DNA from: Amycolatopsis saalfeldensis
Lineage (GTDB): Bacteria > Actinomycetota > Actinomycetes > Mycobacteriales > Pseudonocardiaceae
Reading direction: 5' to 3'
Length of the DNA: 64,000 bases
NCBI RefSeq assembly: GCF_900110575.1
Contig: NZ_FOEF01000029.1
Location: forward strand, 40,574-104,573
Positions within the stretch are counted from its first letter, which is position 1. Each line of letters begins with the position of its first letter. The notes under the pieces were generated by a model. The model saw only the letters and a program-made list of their open reading frames with translations. It searched no databases and was not told the origin of the DNA. Position numbers and translations under genes: made by a program. Shown here in pieces: positions 1-8,841 of the stretch.

Positions 1-1
1 A

Positions 2-190
2 GCGGGGGTTCGGAGGTACATGGCCTATCGCCTTGCCGGTGATGTCTCGCGGCCGTGGGTATGCTGTCGTCGCAGGCCGGACGGCGGCCCTGCTGGCGCG
101 GTATCCCCGGCATTGGATGCTGCATTCGGGCTGGCAGAACTAGCTGAAGCTCGCCGTGCACGTGTGGGTTTTCTATTTGTCGGTGCGTGA
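2..190 (+). CDS. Possible C-terminal end of a truncated upstream gene
   Basis: This reading frame is open from the window edge to a TGA at 188-190 and would encode at least 62 residues, ending in a helical Ala/Leu/Glu/Arg-rich stretch (ALDAAFGLAELAEARRARV). It lies 49 bp upstream of the ParA-like gene. No domain is recognisable, and without the upstream sequence it cannot be separated from a chance open frame. Confidence 0.25.
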   Translation, partial: AGVRRYMAYRLAGDVSRPWVCCRRRPDGGPAGAVSPALDAAFGLAELAEARRARVGFLFVGA

Positions 191-239
191 CTTCGACACG
201 ACCGAGCCGGGCGGGGTGTGTCGAGGAAAGGCGTCGGCC

Positions 240-2234
240 ATGGCCGTTCAGCGGCGTTTGTTTGATCTTCCTGCCAAGCGCAGGGTTTACACAGGGGAAG
301 CACACCAGCTCGCGCGTCAACGCGTAGTGGAGCAGCACCAGCACGGCGGCGGTCCGCTTGTTCCGGCCGCGGCGACCACGGGACAAGCGACGATCGAGGC
401 CGTTGTGCTTGCCGGTCTGGCCCTCCACATTGGCAGGCACCGACCCGCGCAGCTCGGCGGCGTCTACGCCATCCGCAGTGTCTCGCCGACCATCACCAGT
501 ATCGACCTCGACCTGACCGAGGACGGGATTTCCCTGCTGGCCGAGGCGATCCTGCCCCGCACGATCCCCGGCGGCGGCGAGACAAGCGGGGAGGACCGGC
601 TGATCGGCGTGCCGGGGCTGCGCTTTACCGCGCTGTCGCGGGGTCGAGTCCGGCTGTACCGGCTCGACGGCGGTGGCGAGATTGTCCTCACCCGGGCGGG
701 GCAGAGGTGGCGTCGAGCCTGCATGGACCTTGCTGCGCAACAGCCTGCGGGAGCGTCGGCGTGCTGGTTGGCCACCGAACGCGCCGACGCGGAGTACCAG
801 GACGCGCTGACACCGTGGCTGATCGCCAGGTGGAGCAGCATGCTGCGCCGCATCGCGCTGTGGCGGGACGCGGACACCGTCGACTTCGCCGCCCAGCTGC
901 CCGAGCCGGAGTTCCTGGCAGGTCCCTATGCCGAGCTGATGGCCTCCGCTGGGCTGGGAGCGCGGCGCGGAATCACCGTGGCGTGCCTGGCCCGCCGAGG
1001 AGGACTCGGACGCTCGACGATGCTGCTGGAGGTGGCCGCGGCGTGGGCAAGGCAGGGCAAGCGGGTGTTGCTGGCTGACCTGGACCCTCAGCGCTCGCTT
1101 GAGAACGCGGTGAAAGGCCAGGCATTGGACGGCGGAACGACGCCGTGGGCGGCCGGCGGTGGGGAACGGATACTCCACCGTGGCGACAACGATGGTGAAC
1201 TGCGGCTGCTCACCGGGCTGGTAGGCACCAGCGTCGAGTATCAGCGCCGAGCGTTGGAGGCGGCGCAGGCCCACGCTGACTTGATTCTGCTCGACACCGC
1301 TCCCATCGGCGCAGGCCCAGAGGTCCGGTTCGCGGCTGGGTTCGCCGACGTCGCGATCACCTGTGTCCGCATCTATGGTGATCTGTTCGGATGGACCGAG
1401 ACCGTGTACTCCGATCGTTACTGGCCCATCCACCAACGTCGGCAACGTCGCACGGCGATGATGAACTGGCTGGACGACGCCTACGACGTGTACGTGGAGA
1501 TCGGCATGGATGCTGGCCCCGAACCTGTCGCACCGACTGCCCTGCTGGATGACGCCGTCGTGCAGGCGCGCACGACCGGCACGCCCCTGGCCGACACGCT
1601 GTGGGACCTGCATCCGCACAGGGACACCGACGTCGAGGTGCTGGCGCGGCCGGGCGATGACGGTGCCAATTGGTCGGGCGTCGAGGATGCGGACGACGGT
1701 CTCACGCGGGTGGGCCCATGGATCGAGGCGCAGCGCGAACCGTTTCTGACCGCGGTCGGCACCCTGGGCCGGGAGCTGTTCGGCATGGAGTGGGATCCGG
1801 CCGGATGGATCGAGCACCAGCGCGCCCCGCTTGAGGGGCCCGAACAGCCAGGGATCGAAGCCGCAGACGATCCAGAGGCCCCACGGCCCGGCGACATCAC
1901 TCACGTATACCGGTCCTATGAGGACGAAACGGCGATCGCGAACGTCAACACCAGCCTTGTCCGCGATGGACTCGATCCCTCATCCGCCGCAGGGAGAGTC
2001 ATCGCGGCCGTCCCCATCTTCGACCAAGAACTGCCCCCTGAGGCCCTGGAGCACTGCGCGCGCCTGGCCAGTTCCTTCGTCTACCCGGTTCTGGACACGG
2101 GTCTTTCATGGAGCCAGGTGATGGGCATGATGTGGGACCACGGCATGCCGCTCACCCTGACCCACCCCGATCACCCCGCGGCGAGGGAAGTGACCGCCAC
2201 AGCGGATCGACTATTCGAGCGGATCACCCGTTGA
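240..2234 (+). CDS. ParA/MinD-like partition ATPase with arginine-substituted P-loop
   Basis: This 664-residue protein contains a ParA/MinD-type ATPase domain in its middle. The deviant Walker A reads RRGGLGRST at about residues 252-260, followed by VLLADLDPQRS (Walker A') and DLILLDTAP (Walker B). In ordinary ParA the motif is KGGxGKT/S; here both the signature and the P-loop lysine positions are arginine, so nucleotide handling may be altered. About 230 N-terminal residues and 290 C-terminal residues flank the domain and are not recognised. The start at 240 is chosen because GAGGAAAGG lies just upstream; an earlier ATG at 156 lacks one. ParA proteins segregate plasmids or cargo, which fits a replicon-like element. 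No ParB is visible beside it. Confidence 0.75.
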   Translation: MAVQRRLFDLPAKRRVYTGEAHQLARQRVVEQHQHGGGPLVPAAATTGQATIEAVVLAGLALHIGRHRPAQLGGVYAIRSVSPTITSIDLDLTEDGISLLAEAILPRTIPGGGETSGEDRLIGVPGLRFTALSRGRVRLYRLDGGGEIVLTRAGQRWRRACMDLAAQQPAGASACWLATERADAEYQDALTPWLIARWSSMLRRIALWRDADTVDFAAQLPEPEFLAGPYAELMASAGLGARRGITVACLARRGGLGRSTMLLEVAAAWARQGKRVLLADLDPQRSLENAVKGQALDGGTTPWAAGGGERILHRGDNDGELRLLTGLVGTSVEYQRRALEAAQAHADLILLDTAPIGAGPEVRFAAGFADVAITCVRIYGDLFGWTETVYSDRYWPIHQRRQRRTAMMNWLDDAYDVYVEIGMDAGPEPVAPTALLDDAVVQARTTGTPLADTLWDLHPHRDTDVEVLARPGDDGANWSGVEDADDGLTRVGPWIEAQREPFLTAVGTLGRELFGMEWDPAGWIEHQRAPLEGPEQPGIEAADDPEAPRPGDITHVYRSYEDETAIANVNTSLVRDGLDPSSAAGRVIAAVPIFDQELPPEALEHCARLASSFVYPVLDTGLSWSQVMGMMWDHGMPLTLTHPDHPAAREVTATADRLFERITR

Positions 2235-2239
2235 TCATG

Positions 2240-2273
2240 GTGGTGCCGCGCGGAACGCTGGGCGCGGCACCAC
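2240..2273 (+). terminator. Inverted repeat after the ParA-like gene
   Basis: GTGGTGCCGCGC and GCGCGGCACCAC form a perfect 12-bp stem around a 10-nt loop, six bases after the ParA stop. It is a likely terminator although no T-run follows. The rest of the gap to 2562 shows nothing recognisable. Confidence 0.6.
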
Positions 2274-2562
2274 ACAAAACGAAACCAAACCGTGGGCTGG
2301 CAAAGACGAACGCCGGCCCGAGAAGACGCCCCAACTCCGACGAGCGTGCATGCAACGGTCCACAACATGAGATCACCGATTCCGCCAATCAGGTCTGGAC
2401 ATTCAAGCCAGTGGTCGTTCGGACCGACATGACGGACCACAGTTTCCTGTCCGACCGGACTTTGCGAATGCGCGCGTCGTTGACCTGCTGCACGAAAAGT
2501 AGATCCGGGCAGCGGCGACGCATTTTCTCCGGGAACCTTGCGGATTCGGTGCCCAGACGAGG

Positions 2563-3030
2563 TCAGTCCCGTGGTGCGCAGGTGCGGAAGTGCTTGAGGG
2601 CTTGGTTGGTGAGGTGCTGGTGGCGACCACGTTCGAGGGGCATGACCGAGCTGGTGATGGTCCCGGTGTGCGCGGCGTCGATCTGAACGGCGATCGCCTG
2701 GTAAGCCGCTGTGATCAGGTCGGTGCTGTCGTCGGCGACCGTGATTGGGTCTGCATACAGGGTGACTGTGTAGGACAGCTGCCGACGTGCCGGCTGGGTG
2801 TGTCGACCGCCGGGGTCGATGACGTCCAGGTCCGCTAAGAGTTCCGGATCCTGTGGAGGGTCGACGATGTCCAGGACGAGGGCGACGGTGGCGACCATCG
2901 ACAGTGTGGCCGCGGTGACCGCATCGGCGATGAGTTGGCCTATCGCGGAGGCGTTCGTGTCGACGGGGCAGTCGGCGGCGATCAGGATCGACACCTCGTG
3001 TCCCGTGAACCGCAGATCGTTGTCCGGCAC
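2563..3030 (-). CDS. Hypothetical protein
   Basis: A 155-residue protein with alternating hydrophobic and polar segments (DLRFTGHEVSILIAADC, then VALVLDIVDPP and QLSYTVTLYADPI). The GTG at 3030 is preferred because GAGGG precedes it by about eight bases; the frame is open further upstream without a better start. It is transcribed towards the ParA gene, and its 5' end faces divergently the 5' end of ligA, so the 3031-3377 interval must hold both promoters. No family is recognised. Confidence 0.55.
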   Translation of the reverse strand: MPDNDLRFTGHEVSILIAADCPVDTNASAIGQLIADAVTAATLSMVATVALVLDIVDPPQDPELLADLDVIDPGGRHTQPARRQLSYTVTLYADPITVADDSTDLITAAYQAIAVQIDAAHTGTITSSVMPLERGRHQHLTNQALKHFRTCAPRD

Positions 3031-3377
3031 TGGTGAGCATCCCTCGTTCAACACGGCCTCGTCGACTGCCGCTGGGTGAGCGTCGAGTATGCCAGGGCTG
3101 GGCGACCCGCAAAGTAGGCCCGGATCCCCGCAAGGTTCGAGCGGACGGAACACGCAGGTCCGCGGTCAGCCGTTCCGTCAGCCTCGGCCGGACAGGACGA
3201 CAGCGCCTCCTCGGCGCGGGCACCGTGGGCACCCGGCAGCGGAGCACACCCGGGGGGCCGGGCGGGTGGGCAAGCCCGCTGCTCCGGCGCGATGAAGACC
3301 ACCTTGCCCGCCCGGCCCCCCGGGCGTGCTTCCCGCGCGTGGTACCCCGTACCCGCACGCGCGAGGAGCACGTACCC

Positions 3378-5417
3378 ATGCCCGCGACACCGACGCAGCC
3401 ATTCGCTGACCGAGCCGAATTTGATGAGGCCGTCCACGACGTTCACGTGGCCGGCGTGACCTACTACGACAGCGACGTCGCCCCCATGCTCGGCGACTCC
3501 GACTACGACAACCTCGTGGCAAGGATCGCGGCGACTGTGGCGCTGCACCCGGACTGGCAGGAGCCGGGCGCCGCCATGGGCGTCGCCCCCGGCGCCTCCG
3601 CCGGTCCGGTCAAGCACAGCCCGCCGATGCTCAGCCTGGATAAGGTCACCACCAATGTTGAAATGGCGGAGTTCGTCCGCGCTCTCCCTGCCTGCGAGAC
3701 CATCGTCGAAGTCAAGATTGACGGGATGGCCGTCCACGCCGACTACCGCGATGGTCGGCTGGTCCGTGCTGCGACCCGCGGCAACGGACTCGCGGGCGAC
3801 GACATCACCTCGCAGGTGACTCGCGATCCCGGCATCGCGGGACTTCCCGTGACGTTGCCCCGCTCGTGGACAGGGGCCGTCCGCGGGGAACTGTTCATGT
3901 CCACAAAGGACTTCGAGGCGGCCAACGAAGCGCGCGTCAGCGCCGGCAAGACGCCGTTCGTCAACCCGCGTAACGCCACCGCAGGTTCCATTCGCAAGGT
4001 GGACCGTCTCTACATCGCGCCGATGAGCTTCGCAGCCTACGCCATCAGCGGTGATGAACTCGACCATTTCGACAACCACCTCGAGCGCATGGCGTTGGCC
4101 AAGGCACTCGGGTTCAGCACCGCGGCCATGCTCACAATCGGTGCGCTGCCCGCCGATGTCTCCATCTCGTGCCGGACGGCCCGCGACGTCCAAGCGGTCA
4201 TCGACACCATCGGTGACCGGCGGCCGAGCCTGTCCTTCCCGATCGACGGCGCCGTGGTGAAGGCCCAGTCCCGAGCCGTGCGCAGCAAAATGGGTAGTGG
4301 ATCCAGCGCGCCGCGCTGGGCGACCGCGTTCAAGTACCCACCGGACACGGCGTTCTCCGTCCTGCGCGACATCGAAGTCTCCGTCGGAAGGACAGGACGC
4401 GCCGGGTTCCGCGCCATCATCGACCCGGTGACCGTCGGCGGCACCACGATCAGCGCGGCCACGCTCCACAACGTCGCGTGGATTCGGCAACAGGGGCTGG
4501 GGCTCGGGTCGCGCCTGGCGGTGATGCGGGCAGGCGATGTGATCCCGAAAATCACGGCGGTGGTGGGCGAGCGACCGGAAGGCATCGCGCCCTGGGAACC
4601 GCCGCCGAACTGCCCGCAGTGCGACGAGCCCTGGGATCAGTCCAGCCAGCTGTGGCGGTGCACCACGCCGGCCTGCTCACTCGTGTCCCTGCTGACCTAC
4701 GCCGCATCGCGCGACGTCTGGGACATCGACGGCCTGGGCGAGGAGATCGCCGCCGCCTTGGTCGAGTCGGGCCTGGTCACGGGGATTGCCGATCTGTTCT
4801 TCCTGACTGCCGCGCAGATTTCGGCCGTTTCCTACGTGCGTACAACCGGTGCTCGCCACATCGGCACCGCCACCGCGGAGAAACTCCTTGCCGGGATCGC
4901 CGCAGCGAAAAGCCAACCGCTGGCACGGCACATCACCGCACTGGGGATCCGCATGACCGGCCGCCGGATGGGCCGCGCTCTGGCAGCTCACTTCCAGTCC
5001 TTCGACGCGCTGCGCGCAGCGACAGCAGAGGAACTGGCGGACGTCGACGGGGTCGGGCCGGAGAAGGCACGGTCTATCCACGCAGGACTGCGCGAGCTGA
5101 GTGATGTCATCGACAAGCTGGTCGCGGCCAGCATCACCGGTCAGATCGAGACCGCACCGGTCGCGCTGAGTTCGCCGCTCACGGGCAAACGAGTCGTGAT
5201 CTCCGGATCGGTGGACGGAATGAACCGGACTCAGGCGCAAGAGGCCGCCGAGCGGCTGGGAGCGACAGTCTCGAGTTCGGTCAGCGCCCGCACCGATCTG
5301 CTCATCCTCGGACCCGGAGCCTCGGCGGGTAAGGAAGCGAAAGCCGGTCAGCTCGGCATCGCCACGATGCCTGCCACAGAATTCGCGGCCTTGCACACCG
5401 AACTCCTCGGCAAGTAG
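3378..5417 (+). CDS. ligA: NAD+-dependent DNA ligase LigA
   Basis: The 679-residue product seals nicks in duplex DNA using NAD+. The adenylation-site lysine is in EVKIDG (K113), followed by nucleotidyltransferase motifs such as VRGELFM, FVNPRNATAGSIR and FPIDGAVVK. An OB fold, a Cys4 zinc finger (CPQC...C-x4-C, residues ~412-433), helix-hairpin-helix repeats (DVDGVGPEKA) and a C-terminal BRCT domain (~600-679) follow in the usual order and at the usual length. The ATG at 3378 is used; the open frame upstream is Arg/Pro-rich and not LigA-like. Bacterial chromosomes already carry ligA, so a divergent second copy beside ssb suggests element-encoded replication or repair. Confidence 0.95.
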   Translation: MPATPTQPFADRAEFDEAVHDVHVAGVTYYDSDVAPMLGDSDYDNLVARIAATVALHPDWQEPGAAMGVAPGASAGPVKHSPPMLSLDKVTTNVEMAEFVRALPACETIVEVKIDGMAVHADYRDGRLVRAATRGNGLAGDDITSQVTRDPGIAGLPVTLPRSWTGAVRGELFMSTKDFEAANEARVSAGKTPFVNPRNATAGSIRKVDRLYIAPMSFAAYAISGDELDHFDNHLERMALAKALGFSTAAMLTIGALPADVSISCRTARDVQAVIDTIGDRRPSLSFPIDGAVVKAQSRAVRSKMGSGSSAPRWATAFKYPPDTAFSVLRDIEVSVGRTGRAGFRAIIDPVTVGGTTISAATLHNVAWIRQQGLGLGSRLAVMRAGDVIPKITAVVGERPEGIAPWEPPPNCPQCDEPWDQSSQLWRCTTPACSLVSLLTYAASRDVWDIDGLGEEIAAALVESGLVTGIADLFFLTAAQISAVSYVRTTGARHIGTATAEKLLAGIAAAKSQPLARHITALGIRMTGRRMGRALAAHFQSFDALRAATAEELADVDGVGPEKARSIHAGLRELSDVIDKLVAASITGQIETAPVALSSPLTGKRVVISGSVDGMNRTQAQEAAERLGATVSSSVSARTDLLILGPGASAGKEAKAGQLGIATMPATEFAALHTELLGK

Positions 5418-5433
5418 CCAACCCGGCAGCGGT

Positions 5434-5464
5434 CTGGCCGGCACCTCTTCCGGGTGCCGGCCAG
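5434..5464 (+). terminator. Terminator hairpin after ligA
   Basis: CTGGCCGGCACC pairs perfectly with GGTGCCGGCCAG around a 7-nt loop, 16 bp after the ligA stop. No clear T-tract follows. Confidence 0.65.
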
Positions 5465-5724
5465 GCAATGCCGCTTGCCATGACGCGCATGCGCGTGTTT
5501 GCAAACCCGGTTGGCCAGGTAGGCGCAGATGGATGGCATGCCCACGACGCGAACGGGGACGGTCGTGGCAAATACGCATCGTCTAGGTGCGTCGGTTTCC
5601 CATACCCGACGCAAGTTGTGTTGCCCGCCAACAGATCCACCTAGTGCCCGCGGTGCCTGGTGCCCCAGAGGGCCTGTGGCGATTCGGGAACTCGCTGCAC
5701 GCCAGCAGACCGAGACTGGCGGGT

Positions 5725-5766
5725 CAAGGTAGACCGCTTCGCGGTCGGCGCAAGCGCCGAACCTTG
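5725..5766 (+). promoter_or_regulatory. Family E structured leader upstream of ssb
   Basis: An outer helix CAAGGT/ACCTTG encloses a conserved core: AGACCGC-TTCG-GCGGTC followed by a second small hairpin GGCGCAAGCGCC. The same core with a different outer helix occurs at 21637 and 42132, each upstream of another start codon. It ends 94 nt before ssb. The rest of the 5465-5860 gap shows nothing else clear. Confidence 0.6.
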
Positions 5767-5860
5767 TACTCCGCCAGCCCTGGCCCGCTGTTCGGCGCGT
5801 GTTCACGCACCACCACCTACCCCAAGGGACACAGAGTCCCTGCAGAACAAGGAGAAACCC

Positions 5861-6310
5861 ATGGCTGGAGACACCGTCATCACGGTGATCGGCAACCTCA
5901 CCTCCGACCCGGAGCTGCGCTTCACTCCGTCCGGTGCGGCGGTCGCGAACTTCACGGTCGCGTCCACGCCACGCACGCTGGACAAGCAGTCGGGCGAGTG
6001 GAAGGACGGCGAGGCGCTGTTCCTGCGCTGCAGCATCTGGCGCCAGGCGGCGGAGAACGTCGCCGAGTCCCTGACCCGCGGCGCCCGCGTCGTCGTGCAG
6101 GGCCGCCTGAAGCAGCGGTCGTTCGAGACGAAGGAAGGCGAGAAGCGGACCGTCGTCGAGCTTGAGGTCGACGAGATCGGGCCCTCGCTGCGCTACGCCA
6201 CGGCGAAGGTGAACAAGGTCAGCCGTGGCAGCGGCGGAGGTGGCGATGACGCCTGGACCAGCGCTCCGCCCGCCGCTGGGGGCGAGATCCCGGACGAGCC
6301 TCCGTTCTGA
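5861..6310 (+). CDS. ssb: Single-stranded DNA-binding protein
   Basis: The 149-residue protein begins MAGDTVITVIGNLTSDPELRF and contains the typical SSB OB-fold (FLRCSIWRQAAENVAESL, GARVVVQGRL, VELEVDEIGPSLRYAT). It ends in a short linker and an acidic-aromatic tip (IPDEPPF), the site that recruits replication and repair partners. An AAGGAGA box precedes the ATG at 5861. It follows ligA in the same direction but is separated from it by a terminator-like hairpin and a structured leader, so it is probably expressed on its own. Confidence 0.95.
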   Translation: MAGDTVITVIGNLTSDPELRFTPSGAAVANFTVASTPRTLDKQSGEWKDGEALFLRCSIWRQAAENVAESLTRGARVVVQGRLKQRSFETKEGEKRTVVELEVDEIGPSLRYATAKVNKVSRGSGGGGDDAWTSAPPAAGGEIPDEPPF

Positions 6311-6332
6311 TCCTGCCGACCTCGCCGGCTAC

Positions 6333-6361
6333 AGGCCGGTGCCCACCTCGGGCACCGGCCT
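6333..6361 (+). terminator. Terminator hairpin after ssb
   Basis: AGGCCGGTGCCC and GGGCACCGGCCT form a perfect 12-bp stem with a 5-nt loop, 22 bp downstream of the ssb stop. Confidence 0.7.
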
Positions 6362-6365
6362 GACG

Positions 6366-6560
6366 GTGCGATTCACCCAGGCCACCAGCGCCACTGTGGC
6401 GGTCCCCTGGCGCCGTGCGGAGAACGCGGACCTGCGCAAGCTCGTGCAGATCTACGAAGAGTCCATCCGGCAACTCACCCTGACCACCCATGACCTGCGC
6501 GAAAAGGTGAACACCGCAGCGACCCTGCCGACCCTGCCGACCCGCGGCTCGGAGCGATGA
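6366..6560 (+). CDS. Short helical protein, possibly a gene remnant
   Basis: From a GTG at 6366 this frame gives 64 residues including ENADLRKLVQIYEESIRQL, an amphipathic helix reminiscent of the coiled-coil segment in small helical proteins found near integrases and recombinases. No good ribosome binding site precedes it and it starts just after the ssb terminator, so it may be the 3' remnant of a larger gene. No recombinase is visible in the window. Confidence 0.35.
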   Translation: MRFTQATSATVAVPWRRAENADLRKLVQIYEESIRQLTLTTHDLREKVNTAATLPTLPTRGSER

Positions 6561-6719
6561 CCAGCAGCTTTCGCTGGGTCGCGAGCTGGCACACGCTCAA
6601 CCACGTCGGCCCGTACCCGAGCGTTGTCGCCGGGACACGGGCCGGTTTCCGGCGGTAGACCACCGGTCAAGCAGGATGGGGCTCGCCCCGGACACCAAGG
6701 CCCGGGGCGGTGGGTGGTA

Positions 6720-6755
6720 TTCCCGGTGTCGCGCCGATAGGCGCGACACCGGGAA
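6720..6755. terminator. Bidirectional terminator between converging genes
   Basis: TTCCCGGTGTCGCGCC pairs perfectly over 16 bp with GGCGCGACACCGGGAA around a GATA loop. It lies between the plus-strand ssb region and the 3' end of the minus-strand synthetase-like operon and can serve both directions. Confidence 0.75.
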
Positions 6756-6763
6756 CCGGCAGG

Positions 6764-8239
6764 TCAGGCAGGCCGGGGCGGGTCGACCAGCTCGATGCCG
6801 ATCGCGACGACGCCGAGGGCTTCGCGTTCGGGTGGGTAGATCTGGCGGATGTTGGCCAGCTGCTCGTCGCGGGTCGCGAGCGGGTTGACCGAGGCGACGT
6901 CCTGGTGGTTGAACATCTCCTCGAAAGTGGCGTACCGGTTGACCGCGGTCACGCGGGTGAGGACCTGGTCGCCCTGGCAACGGAACCGAATGAGCGACCC
7001 CTCCTTGATCTTGCGGCGGCTGGAGTCGTTGACGCGGATCTCCGTGGTCTTACGACCGGTGGCAATCAGGTCGAAGTAGCGCTTGTAGATGCCCATCTCG
7101 TGGGCACGGACAACGGTTTCGGTGGGGCGTGCGGTCATCAGACGTCCGAGTTCCTTGACGGTGAACGAGCGGAAGAAGTGTTTCGGGTCGGTCAGCAGCT
7201 CACCGACCAGCCAGACCAGCGCGTCGACGTAGTCGTCGATCGAACCGGGCCAGGCGGTGGTGTCGAGCATCCAGGGCTCGACGTCGGCTGGGAGCGCCCC
7301 CTTGCCCTGCTCGCGCAGCAGCGACTTGGACAGCTTCGCGCCGGTCGGGGCGAGCACCTGCGGGGTGAAGATCCGGCTCGGCATGTGCGCCGGTGGGGTG
7401 TCCAGCGCACCGAGCGCGCCGTCGACGAGCTGGCAGCCGAAAGTCCAGTCGCCGCCCTTCATCATCACGTGCAGGGTGCCGTCGTCGCGGCCGAAAGCGC
7501 GTTCCTTTACCAGGTTCCGGTAGAGGGTGGCCAGGTCGAGGTAGGGCGTGTCGTCCTCGGGGTCGATGTGCGCCTCGTACGGGCCGTGGTCGAAGCAGAC
7601 CGCGGTGAAGGTGGCGCCGTCCTCGTCCAGGTGCGCGAGCTTGGTGCGGTCGCCGCGTTTCTCCGCCCACCCGCATTCCGGGCACGGCACCCGGACGTGG
7701 ACCTGGCCGTGGGAGGGTGCCATCCACCAGCGGATGTCGTCCAGGTGCTCCAGGGTGCGCAGGAACTCCGCCCGGAAGCCGGGGGTGGCCTGCTGGTCGG
7801 TGTAGGTCTCCACCACGTAGTCGGTGTCGGTCGCTTCCGACAACGACCGGAAGAACTCCTGGTAGTAGCCCTCGATCAACTCGCTGATCTTGTCTTTTCC
7901 CAGGGCGTGGTAGTAGGTCTGCTGGTAGGCGTGGTGGGTTTCGGGGTCGAGCACGACGTCGTGAGGGGCGTTGTCCAGCGCGCTGAACCGCACGACGGTG
8001 TCGATGGAGAACTCCCGGCGGGCGATTTTGGCCAGCAGGAACGCCGCAGTCTGCACGAGATTCGTCCCGAGGTGCGGGGCACCGTTGATCTGGGTGCCCA
8101 CCACGAACTCGATCCGCGCGGGTCGGGCGGCGAGGACGCGGGGGCGCAGGATGTCGATCGAGCGCAGCAGCGCGTTGGCCAGCACGCTGTTCGGCGAGAT
8201 CAGCAATGCCGGTTTTCCGTTGCGGGACAACATCATCAC
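6764..8239 (-). CDS. Class I aminoacyl-tRNA synthetase-like protein fused to an ASCH domain
   Basis: The 491-residue product has a HIGH-type motif (APHLGT, ~55-59) and a KMSKS-type motif (KLSKS, 302-306), the two nucleotide-binding signatures of class I synthetases. A Cys/His cluster (CPECG ... CFDHG) between them recalls a zinc knuckle, and the layout most resembles class I lysyl-tRNA synthetase. From about residue 381 it becomes an ASCH domain (YFDLIATGRKTTEIRV...), a PUA-like RNA-binding fold. There is no obvious anticodon-binding domain, so it may act on an RNA or small molecule rather than charge a normal tRNA. The GTG start overlaps the preceding stop by four bases (GTGA), making it the last gene of a coupled operon. 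Confidence 0.75.
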   Translation of the reverse strand: MMMLSRNGKPALLISPNSVLANALLRSIDILRPRVLAARPARIEFVVGTQINGAPHLGTNLVQTAAFLLAKIARREFSIDTVVRFSALDNAPHDVVLDPETHHAYQQTYYHALGKDKISELIEGYYQEFFRSLSEATDTDYVVETYTDQQATPGFRAEFLRTLEHLDDIRWWMAPSHGQVHVRVPCPECGWAEKRGDRTKLAHLDEDGATFTAVCFDHGPYEAHIDPEDDTPYLDLATLYRNLVKERAFGRDDGTLHVMMKGGDWTFGCQLVDGALGALDTPPAHMPSRIFTPQVLAPTGAKLSKSLLREQGKGALPADVEPWMLDTTAWPGSIDDYVDALVWLVGELLTDPKHFFRSFTVKELGRLMTARPTETVVRAHEMGIYKRYFDLIATGRKTTEIRVNDSSRRKIKEGSLIRFRCQGDQVLTRVTAVNRYATFEEMFNHQDVASVNPLATRDEQLANIRQIYPPEREALGVVAIGIELVDPPRPA

Positions 8240-8841
8240 GCTCCTCGGCTGGGTTTGGGCAAGCGGAGGTTGGCGCAGATGAAGTCCAAGCGGGCCGGCG
8301 GCGAGTCGGGGGCGACGAACACCGGCTCGTAGCCGGCGTCGTAGTAGCCCTGCACGATCAGCTCGTGCACCCGGCGGATCTCCCGCTCTTTGGCCCAGAC
8401 GATGTCGTCGGGGTCCTCGAAGGTGTCCAGCGGGTCCAGCACGAAGATCGCGTCGTAGCGGTAGCGTGCGGTGGCCTCCTCCAGTTCGGTGGTCGGCTTG
8501 AGGCCGAAGAAGCCTTCCCAGCCGTAGCCGTCGGGGATGCCGCGGTTGTAGAAGCGAATCCCGTGCTGGTGGGCGGTGTACTCGGCGACGAAGGCGTCCA
8601 GCACCTCCAGGGAGTACTCGCGCCGGTCCTCGCGCAGCAGGTGGCGGCCCAGGCGCTCTCGGTGCTTGCGGTAGATCTCCCGGCCGGGCTCTTCGGCCAT
8701 GCAGGGGATCCCGGCGGCGTGGACCGCCTCGATCAGGTCGTCCTTGCCGGAGCTCGGGCCGCCGGTGATGACGTAGCGGCGCGGATCGCCGGTCGCCGCC
8801 GCCTCCAGTGCGGAGGTCAGGGCGGTGTTGGTGCTGGTCAC
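8236..8841 (-). CDS. P-loop NTPase of the AAA_28 / nucleoside-kinase-like type
   Basis: This 201-residue protein has a clear P-loop (ITGGPSSGKDDL, ~25-36) followed by IPCMAEEPGREIY, the 'pEpgR' segment typical of AAA_28-like small kinases, and a hydrophobic strand AIFVLDPLD. A kinase or NTPase acting on a small molecule or RNA end is plausible. It starts with GTG and overlaps the gene before it and the gene after it by four bases each (GTGA), so all three are translated from one message. The synthetase-like product downstream is the best guess for its functional partner. Confidence 0.8.
   Translation of the reverse strand: MTSTNTALTSALEAAATGDPRRYVITGGPSSGKDDLIEAVHAAGIPCMAEEPGREIYRKHRERLGRHLLREDRREYSLEVLDAFVAEYTAHQHGIRFYNRGIPDGYGWEGFFGLKPTTELEEATARYRYDAIFVLDPLDTFEDPDDIVWAKEREIRRVHELIVQGYYDAGYEPVFVAPDSPPARLDFICANLRLPKPSRGA

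Noticed and set aside
2274..2562. Origin or iteron array near the ParA gene
   Set aside because: No direct-repeat series or AT-rich unwinding region is evident by eye.
2171..3379. A 402-codon open frame on the minus strand
   Set aside because: It is Arg/Gly/Ser-rich, overlaps two better-supported genes and has no ribosome site; typical of shadow frames in GC-rich DNA.
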